Assembly: GCA_028565635.1 (NCBI GenBank)
Contig: JAOXYB010050169.1
Coordinates: forward strand, 1-11,800
Length of the DNA stretch: 11,800 bases
Direction: 5' to 3'
DNA from: Phoronis ovalis
Lineage: Eukaryota; Phoronida; Phoronidae
A program made the translations under genes and the position numbers. This document shows, piece by piece, positions 1 through 8,700 of this stretch. Below the pieces are notes generated by a model that was not told the DNA's origin, ran no database searches, and saw only the letters and a program-made list of their open reading frames with translations. Positions within the stretch are counted from its first letter, which is position 1. Each line of letters begins with the position of its first letter.

Positions 1-402
1 GCAATTCCTTTCGCTCAAATAACCAATTTAAACAGCGTACAATGATGATTCTTCGAATCGTCGTTGTCTTGTTTTTAGTGTTAAAAGAACAAGAAATATT
101 TTTAAAAAATTTTAATATTTAAACAAGATTTAACAAATTTTCTTTTAGGTCTGCCCATAGAATGTTGAAATGTTGCATATATATTTTCAAATTTTCTGAG
201 AGCAGACTTTGAGATATGGTTTTGAGAGTTATAAAAGCACTGTTATTTTTTATAAAATTTGTCCTTTTAGCACACTAACCAAGAAGGAACACTTTTAAGA
301 ATTTCAAATATGACTGTTGGCAAACTTAAAGTTATTAAAATTCAATTCAATTATCTTACTTCTCATTGCTTTAACTATGTAAAAACTTTACAGCTTAAAT
401 TT
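1..402. other. AT-rich sequence downstream of the dehalogenase gene
   Basis: No coding region is visible here. It should hold the 3' UTR and end of the minus-strand dehalogenase gene. No perfect AATAAA is seen on the minus strand. The nearest variants are TATAAA (plus-strand TTTATA at 249-254) and ATTAAA (plus-strand TTTAAT at 111-116), so the cleavage site is unassigned. Confidence 0.5.
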
Positions 403-1389
403 TTACAATTCTTTCACAAAATCACTAATTGCTTTGCCAATTTCATCTGGCGAATCTTCCTGCAGAAAATGTGATCCTTTCACTTTGACCACACGTTGAT
501 TTGGCCAATCTTTAACTGCTTGTCTTATGCCCTCAGAAAAAAAGCCAGGTTCTGGGTCAATATACAGTTTAGGCACATCCTTTGAATTTTGCAACCAGGC
601 ATTATACGCATTGACTATATCAACAACATACTGTGGGCCATCAGTAACAATGGGAATTTCTCTTGGCCATGTTAAAGTCGGTCGGCGTGATTCTCCTGGC
701 GTTAAAAAGGGTTCACGATAAGCATTCATTTCATCTTCTGACAAGTTGCGCAGTATAGCACCAGGAAGCAGACGTTCTACAAAGAAATTATTCTGCAAAA
801 CCATATCTTCACCTGCTTCGGAACGCAATGCTTGGAAGACATTGCGAGCGAGCTCTGGGAATAGTTCCCAGTTGGGAATAACACTCACTAGAGTTTCCAT
901 GTAAACGATACCTTGGACACGTTCTTGATGCTGATGGCACCAATGAAATCCTAAGCCACCACCCCAGTCATGAAGAACAAATGTCAGCTTCTGTGGTAGA
1001 TCCATGTAATCTAACCAAGCAGATAAGTAACGGTAGTGATCAGCATAAGTATATGAATTCTTGGGTTCTTTTCCGGACTTTCCCATTCCTAGCAAATCTG
1101 GTGCAACACAACGCGCAACACCTTGAACATGTGGAATAATATTTCGCCAAAGGTATGATGATGTCGGATTCCCGTGAAGAAATACTACAGCTTGGTTTGT
1201 ATTTGTATTTCCTGTATCAAGATAACTTATGTGCGACTCTAAAAGACTGACACTTCGGCGTGTGTCAAGCACACTTGGTCTTGTGGATAACGCTTTTGCT
1301 TGCTGTGTGCCGAGGGATGATAAAGTTGGATATTTCAAATGTTGCATCAAGTGGAAAACTCGCTCAGCAGCTCGTAGATGACGGTTCAT
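403..1389 (-). CDS. Haloalkane dehalogenase / Renilla-luciferase-like alpha/beta hydrolase
   Basis: This is a complete single-exon reading frame of 328 residues. It belongs to the alpha/beta-hydrolase fold, subfamily of HLD-II haloalkane dehalogenases and Renilla luciferase, and similarity to the luciferase runs over almost the whole length. Visible catalytic residues are: nucleophile Asp141 in LHDWGGG, acid Glu165 in IVYMETLV, and base His307 in VKGSHFLQEDSPDE. The halide-stabilising pair is Asn74 in FLHGNP and Trp142. The family reaction is hydrolytic dehalogenation of haloalkanes; the luciferase uses the same pocket as a coelenterazine monooxygenase, so the substrate cannot be read from sequence. 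About 38 extra N-terminal residues (several Arg, one Glu, hydrophobic positions) precede the luciferase-like region and could be a mitochondrial targeting peptide (inference). The ATG at 1389 is chosen because the frame upstream offers only a TTG; it has A at -3. A splice acceptor lies 14 bases upstream. Confidence 0.95.
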   Translation of the reverse strand: MNRHLRAAERVFHLMQHLKYPTLSSLGTQQAKALSTRPSVLDTRRSVSLLESHISYLDTGNTNTNQAVVFLHGNPTSSYLWRNIIPHVQGVARCVAPDLLGMGKSGKEPKNSYTYADHYRYLSAWLDYMDLPQKLTFVLHDWGGGLGFHWCHQHQERVQGIVYMETLVSVIPNWELFPELARNVFQALRSEAGEDMVLQNNFFVERLLPGAILRNLSEDEMNAYREPFLTPGESRRPTLTWPREIPIVTDGPQYVVDIVNAYNAWLQNSKDVPKLYIDPEPGFFSEGIRQAVKDWPNQRVVKVKGSHFLQEDSPDEIGKAISDFVKEL

Positions 1390-1403
1390 CTTCAATTATT
1401 TAT

Positions 1404-1410
1404 CTGTAAA
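1404..1410 (-). other. Probable splice acceptor in the dehalogenase 5' UTR
   Basis: Read on the minus strand, TTTACAG follows a T-rich stretch and ends 14 bases before the ATG, with a branch-like CTAAT further upstream. It would join a noncoding leader exon, or a trans-spliced leader in lineages that use one, to the coding exon. No matching donor could be picked out. Confidence 0.45.
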
Positions 1411-1838
1411 TTAAAAATATGCATTTCAAATAAACTTTATGTAATTAGTTAAGAAATATTTCTTTTTGCTTCAAAGGTAAAGTTCGATTAGTAATAATGA
1501 AGCATCCAATGTACTTTGTAGGTCACTTAATATTAAAACCTAATATTATTGCAAGTCATCTGCACCTAAATAACAAGACAAATAATAAAATATGTCTGGT
1601 AAAATTTCCCCTCACAAACAAAACTTATTATATAGTTTGTTATCAGTTAAAAGAAATATTACAGATAATTGTGATGTGCCTTACACTTGACAATATATAC
1701 TTGTCGAATGTGATAGTACCTGCAACACCACAGAGTCAATGGAAAGTCGAGATGCAGGGGGCGAAGGATTCGATGTATAACCTTTGCTCTATCCAGGAAC
1801 CGGTGTTTGTGCACACTATTTGACCTGTTTATCAATTG

Positions 1839-1853
1839 TCACCAGGTGGCACT
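1839..1853 (+). promoter_or_regulatory. CTCF-like motif
   Basis: TCACCAGGTGGCACT agrees with the bilaterian CTCF core consensus CCASYAGRKGGCRSY at every position but the first. It sits in the GC-richer patch between two divergent genes, a usual place for such sites. The inner CAGGTG is also an E-box, so a Snail/ZEB-type factor is an alternative. A single motif match is weak evidence. Confidence 0.3.
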
Positions 1854-1864
1854 GCTGTATAGCT

Positions 1865-1872
1865 ATGGCGGC
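1865..1872 (+). promoter_or_regulatory. YY1-like motif
   Basis: ATGGCGGC is the YY1 core, often found just downstream of start sites in TATA-less animal promoters. It lies 11 bases after the CTCF-like motif and reads in the direction of the CLIP gene. It may mark the CLIP transcription start near 1850-1870 (inference). Confidence 0.3.
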
Positions 1873-2559
1873 GGATTGTGACAGAATCTGGAACGTCTCT
1901 TTGTAAAAAGATATAAAATCCTGGATTGATGCTGAGGATTCATTTACTGCTGACTTGTTTGTGTAGTAGTGGCTACAAAGTTGATGCTGTCGAATTATAC
2001 AGAGTAATGTAGAGAAATATTAGGTCGGTTTTAGTCATGGTGTCAAGATACAGTTGGCTTTGAGTTTGATCATTTATGTGATTGATTATTGTCTGATATT
2101 GATGACCAAAATTTAAACTCGGATCAAAACTCAGTCAGATTTTTTAACTTTTGCAGCGTAATTGTTCAAAAATTGTTATTTTTTTTTTAATTTAAGGGTC
2201 AGATCAAAATCCTAATCTGTACGTTTGGAAAATTCATAACTTTACTTGACATTTATAATTTACATGATGATATATTTAAAAATAAAGTTTCAGCATTGTG
2301 GACGCAATTTTTTAAAAAGTAAAATTCGAAAAACACAATTTTCCCCCAAAATTGACACGTATCAGATCATGAGAATTATTTTCAACCTGTTTCCTTTGGA
2401 TTCATTAACATTAAAGTATAATCTATGCAAAATGTACTTTTACATGTGTTTCTCTTCACTTTCGTTTGGAAAATTAATAAAGTTATAGTCAAATAACAGT
2501 CTTATTTTATCTCGAGTCCTTAAAATGTTGAGTTTTTTAGACAAGCAACAAGTTTGACA

Positions 2560-2722
2560 ATGACTTCTGGAAAAGATACAAGCGAAGATGCTGGAACCAT
2601 TATTGTGAAAGATGAAGCAAATGATGAGTATACTCAGAGGGAACGGCCCATGATTCATCTGGCTACTGATCCACCATTATGCGAGAAGTGTACAGACACA
2701 GATTTATGTTATTTTGACACAG
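2560..2722 (+). CDS. CLIP exon 1 (coding part)
   Basis: Encodes residues 1-54 and ends in phase 1 at donor GTACAT. The ATG has A at -3, and an in-frame TAA at 2521 blocks upstream extension. The end of the exon (TDLCYFDT) aligns with the Cys-x-Phe-x-Phe-Phe-Asp stretch near the start of vertebrate CLIP3/4. If the leader is not spliced at 2540, a 10-codon upstream ORF (ATG 2525, TGA 2555-2557) ends two bases before the start codon. Confidence 0.8.
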
Positions 2723-5700
2723 GTACATAATTGCATGAAAATGAGTATTAAGAGGAAGGGTAGGTGGTATCTGATCACAGATTACGATTTTAAAATATCT
2801 TGTCAGTATGGATGTTGATAACTGAATTACAGCAACATTATCCTTTTAGATTTGCATCAATTTTCAACCCTGACCAGCCATGTAGGCAGGATGGTTAATA
2901 TTGTCATGCAGTGTATAAAATAAAAGTCAAATATGGATAGTTTATCTTTTTTGTGGGGGTGGCTATCTATATAAAATATTGTCATCTTTGTTTATTTAGT
3001 TGTTAGTTTTTAAGGTGTAATGTACTGAAAATGCCTGCTTAGAATAATTATTTTTGGGCCTCAAAAACCCAACTGATTATGTAAGTAACTATAGGGATTA
3101 TCAAGTACTCTAGCATTTAACATTTTGTAAAATGTATCATTATCAAAAAAAAGCAATTCTGTTACAAATTTCAAAGATAATTTGATGCCCAGAATGCTGA
3201 AATAAACTTATAAACACCATTATTTCAGGCCTGTGGCACCTCAGCACATGCTCTCGGTAATATCTCGCTCATGTTCATCATTGCAGCTGGACATTTGTGT
3301 TACATCCATGATGCTGATTATGAAAGAAATAATTTTCAGAAGATAATGAGCTTACCAATCAGTGTACATTGCACTGCCACAATATATGCTCTAAAACAGA
3401 TATTAATAGTAGATTGGATTTTTTTAGGGTGTTCTGGGTGTCTAGAGTTGCTGCATTCACCATCTACAACCATTGCTGAAATATTTGCTATTATACGTCA
3501 GTGGACGCCACAAACCCAGCAACACTTTGAACTACTGACCACTGAGGTATTAAAACGAAGAGCTAATGTCAATGATCGGGATGGTTTATCAGACATGACT
3601 CTGTTGCAGTATGCTGCAAAAGCTGGAACTAAGGGGATGGCAGACATTGAGAAAGCATGCAAAGTTGTTAACATGTTGCTGCAGATAGGTATGGTTCAGT
3701 AAATTGCACAGAATTGATTAAAGTTCAACCATGCAGACTATTGACAATGGGTGTATTTTGGCTGATGTCAGGGTCAGATAAAGTTAAACTCATGGGGGAT
3801 TACTTAGTTTGGGGAGTTAATGGAGATGTGCCGCTGGTATTATTGGCGTTTTGATATATGTGGTACCTGTTGGCTCTGTGATATGTTGTAGGTATTTTAT
3901 GCCACAAAAACCCAATAATTAATATATTAAGGGTATGCTTTGGAGTTTTTGGCATATAATAGTCAGAAATGTTTATTGCCAGAGGCACTTTCAACTTTGA
4001 AACAAATTCAAACTTATAATTAAAGCTCACACCAGAGGTCGCTGATATGAATAATGCTGTCATAAAAGTGGCCATCATAAACTGAGGTTGTAAGTTAAGA
4101 TTTCATTCCTTAATTAATAATTTTTTTTAAATACAAATTTTGTGTGAACTGAACAATATATATATATAAAATGCATACATCTGACAAATGATTTTCAGGT
4201 GCTGATGTACATATACGCTGTCGATGGACAAACATGGCTGCATTGCATTATGCAGCATACTTTGATGTTGCAAAAGTAATTGAAATATTGTTAAAAGCCT
4301 CAAAAGGATTAGGTATGTACAATTGTCTAAAAAACTACAAGTGGTATCTATACTATACTTACTCCTGCTTGATCACTGTCACTTTCATCTTTAAAATGAA
4401 GTTTTTTTCATAACCTATACTGGCTAATGATAGGAGATATCACTGGGCTTCCTGCTAAGTATTTGTGATCGTATAAAGCTAGCGTCAACTAGCAGAAAAA
4501 GCCTTATGCAAATAATAGTTGGATGCATATTTGTCATTTAAAATTCTACATATTCAACCTATGTTTTTTGTTGCAGTTCAGTTCTTTGTTATCAATCCAT
4601 GTACAAAAATGTGACATGTGATTGTATATTACAAATCAATTGAGGATACCAAAACTGAGGGCAAGGAATACCCTCCAATCCTAAGAACTAAAAAAAATAC
4701 AAATCCTCCATTACCATGAATATACATATTTATAACGCTGGGCAAACCATCCATTAATATCATGCATATCTCTAAGCTGTGGTGTTACGAAGCGCATGGC
4801 AGAGTTAAATGTCCAAAAATGCATATCGCGGAATGTTTTCCCTACTCTCAAAACTAAGACATAGTCTTTGAAGCAAGTAGTTTGAAGCAAATATTTCACA
4901 GTGAAGTTGCATTTCATAAAAAATCAAAAGAATTTATTCAAATCAGTTGTTATCTCTAATAGACATTGACAGTCGGTGTTCTGAATTTGATAATGGGACA
5001 CCTCTGCATATAACATGCATGAATCTTGCCTATGAAGCCAGTAAACGCCTTCTGGAAGCTGGTGCAGATCCTCATGTTAAAGATGATTTGGGAAGAATTC
5101 CTCTAGGTAATATATACACAGTAAAATTTTGGTAATCTCAGTTTTTTAGGTAAATCCAATAGAATTTTTGTATCATGTAATAATGAAAGAATTAATATTT
5201 GATTGTGAGTGTGACACAAAAAGCATCCACATAAGACTGCTATAATATGTAGAACAGTCTGAGACTATGGGACTTTTTATTTGTAAGAATAGGCATAAAA
5301 TCACCTAAACTACTGCATGCAGTCTGAAAAATACATATATTTCCAAAAGAACAGTATTGAAGCCTTTTCAGATAATGGAAAGCTTTAGAGATGAAAACAA
5401 GAAAAAAATTAAAATAAGGCAAACAGAGATTTTTCAAACCTTTGTATTACTTGTAAATATAATAAATATAGTATCTTTGTAATAATGTCATTTTATATTT
5501 TTTCCCAATAAAAAATTACTGTACGGTATGTGGATTTATAAAATTTGAAAGTTCTTTCTTATAACATTAAGAACCTAATGTCTTGTCAAAATTGTGTTTA
5601 CTCAAAAAATGAAATCAACTTACAGAGTGCATACCAGAAGAAGAAGAAGCTCAAAATGATGCAGAAAGTTTGGAAGTGGCAAAGAAAATGAGAAAGTTGT

Positions 5701-8700
5701 TATCAGAAGCCGAACCTGTAGAACCTAAACAGCCCCCACCCAACTACGATAATGTTAGTGGGAAGGTCACATTGCAAGCTATGGGACTGAAACTTGGAGA
5801 TAAAATTGTGGTTGGGGGGCTAAAGGTGATTCTAAGAAAGTTTATTTGTAATATTTGTGACACTTGTGACCACTAACTCTGAAGAGACCAATAAAAACTG
5901 TCGATAAAATAGATCGGTTAAAAAAGTTGTTAAAATGTCTTGTGGAGGATTTTGCACACTGTAATTGTGTAACATACAAGTGTTTTCCTTGTCCTTTTAT
6001 ATCGATAACACATTGCTCCACGAAAAGTTTTAGTTAAAAAGGAGTGCTTGCTCATTTACTGCATTGCTGCTCTAAAGCTTATGTTATATCTGTGAAACAC
6101 TGATGTTATAAAACAATTATTTGTTGAGTAAAATCCAGTGTAAAATTGAGGTTGCATAGTTCTTAACTTTCCTTTATCTTGGATTAGCTGAGTTGAGTGA
6201 TTTTTTCATTTTGATTTTTGTGAACCTGCTCAATTTGTATGTTTGTAGGCCGGTACTTTAAGGTACTGTGGACCTACTGAATTTTCTGCAGGAATTTGGG
6301 CGGGGATAGAGCTTGATGAGCCGGATGGTAAAAATGATGGTAGTGTTACTGGAATCTCTTACTTTACATGTTCACCGAAGCATGGTAAGTATCTTTATGC
6401 AGTTATAATGTCCCTGAACACAGGCATTGTCTTCTGATACTTCTGGCCAGCTCTTGCGATATCCAGTACTATTTCTGTGTAAAACCTTCCCAATCAGAGG
6501 TCTTGTTTCAAATGGATTCCCAGTCAAGTAAACAAGCAAAATGACTGACCTCCATGTTGTCTGTAAAGATCAATTTGATTGGGTGTTTCAACCTAGGTTA
6601 TGACCTAGTTTTTAGTTTGCTCTTAAGAGTACTATGATCATATACACGAAAATGGATGCAAATATAGAGGGGGTAGGGGGTACCCCCCAAGGTACAATGC
6701 TCGCACTTAAAATTCGGCAATGCTCGCTGCTCGCACTTAACAAGAAAAATTAACAACCAAAAAAAAAAAACGGTCGCCAAAAAAATAGACAACCAAAAAA
6801 AAAACTGTCGAAAGTACACCAAATTAAGAAAAAAATTCAAAATAATGGTCACCAAAAGACAATGCTCGCTGCTCGCACTTAACAGAACAGAACAAGGCAA
6901 TGCTCGCTGCTCGCACTTAATAGACCAAATGCTCGCTGCTTGCAATACCCCCCCCCCCTGCACCCCCCAATATACCAAGGATAATATATGAATGTAGTAT
7001 GAGAATTTTACCAGTGAAGATACTGTTATGGTGGAAATAAAGGTACCATTACCGTTTGTATTGATAAAAAAAATGTGCCTGTTGTATGTAGTACTAGATT
7101 CTTTGACCGGAAATTCTGTGTGTTAATTATCCAACAAATTACCAATAAGTTATTCATACTAATAGATGGTTACAAAAATTTAAATCTTATGTGTTTTATC
7201 GGCATTTTGACATCTGAACAGGTGCCTATTGTTAGCACAAGCTACCACATTATTTAAGTCATTGCTAACTGGATAACTAATATCTGTGCATGTTGTTAAG
7301 GATTTTTGACAAGTGGCTCTAAAATGATAGAATACATGTTTTTCAAATTTTGCGTAAGTTTGAGAGTATAGTTAACATTTAGACAGTCTTTGAAACACAA
7401 AGAGGTGAGCACATCAAATGTGAGTAGTGTAGTGAATTGAATTGTTGAATGTTTGCCTGTTATTTACTGTTTGTATCATGCAGATGCATTTTATGTTTTG
7501 TATATTAATAATGTGCAACTGGATATCTTAAAAAAGCTATGCAAGGACTTCTGATTTAGCCAGAAATAGTGTATCACATTATAAAATTATACCAAACTTG
7601 ATTGCTTCGATACTGTACCCTTCCTGGCATTTTTAATAATTTCAGGCATATTTGCCCCCGTGACAAAAATTATGAAACCAGGTATGCAGATGCTTGGACA
7701 ATCCAGCCTCACATCAAGACAAGTGGATTACGGGAAAATTGAAGTGTCTCATGTTACCGCTAAAATTGATACAGGTAGGCTTTGCCAGCAGAAAATTATG
7801 TAGAATAGTATAATCACCTGGCTTTTCATCAAAGTACAAATTAAATGATGTTTGCTGTAGGTATCATGTCTAAAGTTGTGAACTAATAATCACTATAATG
7901 AATAAATAAAAAATTATAAGTATATTTTAAAAAATAAAAAGTTACATTCAGGGAGATTGCTTTAAATAATTATTCAAAACATGATTTAAAACCTATTGAA
8001 AATAAAAAAAATTCCAGAAATGTATGCTAATACATTTTTTATACAGGTCTTATGTTTTTTTTCATTACAGTAAGAAAGGTGTTGATTAGCTCTTTGGAAT
8101 TTTTAGATGGCCCTTAAAAGGGCCCTTGGGTTTAAATAAGAAATATATGCTGAATGGTCTATTTCTCATTTTGCTAGGAGCCAGGGTCTAACTTTGACTT
8201 AACTCAAAATGTGTAGCGTGAGGCTGATATCCAAGCACTCAACCACTTTTTCAGCCACATACCAAACATAACAGTTCTTTAGACCTTCAAGCACTGTCAT
8301 GCGCAACATCAAATTGTAGCTGAAAATTCCATTCTGTTGCCTTGCAGCTCTTTCATGACGAACTAACAGTTGGTTTATTTCGCGTTGGAGCAGACGTATT
8401 TGCTGTTCGGCTCGTTTTCTTTGAGTATGTGCTTTAAGTAGATTGCTCTGAAGCTGCAATTTACGACTTTGACTACGTGTAACAGGAGCCATTCTTACTG
8501 CTTGATCTATCAAGTGAAGACTGTGTCCAGATTTAGTTTCAGATCTTATTTATACCCTCATATTGCTCACACAGTTGTTAACTCTGACATGTGTCGAGAT
8601 GTTCTTAGGCTAAGCTGCTCAGGAAAGTGACATGAGGAAGAAGCCATCTATCTTAGTCTTGTTTTATGGGAACAGAAATTTGACTCAACTATTGGAACAT

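Larger units (their letters stand above)
1411..2540. other. Divergent intergenic region between dehalogenase and CLIP genes
   Basis: The two genes are head to head, with start codons 1.17 kb apart, so promoters and any noncoding first exons of both should lie here. Most of the stretch is AT-rich without convincing coding content. A GC-richer patch at about 1720-1890 stands out and contains the CTCF-like and YY1-like motifs listed separately. A T-rich acceptor-like TTTTTTAG ends at 2540, 19 bases before the CLIP start codon, so the CLIP mRNA may begin with a noncoding exon in this region. Confidence 0.5.
6385..7645 (+). other. CLIP intron 6
   Basis: A 1.26-kb intron. The segment 6667-6968 is a repetitive element described separately. 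The rest (6385-6660 and 6975-7645) has no recognisable gene. Acceptor is AATTTCAG. Confidence 0.8.

Noticed and set aside
1497-1823. 108-codon plus-strand open frame between the two divergent genes
   Set aside because: Biased AT-rich composition, no domain, no gene signals, and it runs into the likely promoter patch.
3229-3256. Possible 28-nt exon in CLIP intron 1
   Set aside because: It has AG and GT borders, but its length breaks the frame, and direct joining of exons 1 and 2 already matches the family without a gap.
3800-4078. 92-codon minus-strand open frame in CLIP intron 2
   Set aside because: No domain, no promoter or end signals; consistent with chance or a decayed repeat.
4711-4917. 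68-codon minus-strand open frame in CLIP intron 3
   Set aside because: Plausible amino-acid mix, but no recognisable family, no TATA box or 3' signal of the kind seen for the nested gene, and very short.
6598-6978. 126-codon minus-strand open frame with repeated KCEQRALP
   Set aside because: It is produced by the TGCTCGC repeat units and A-rich runs of the intronic element. The copies are not kept in one frame (one reads SSEHCLL), so there is no sign of coding selection.
8055-8070. Strong plus-strand acceptor-like tract (T run, CATTACAG) in intron 7
   Set aside because: The following sequence gives only a short frame ending in TAA within the histone-type hairpin, with no family similarity; treated as a decoy site.
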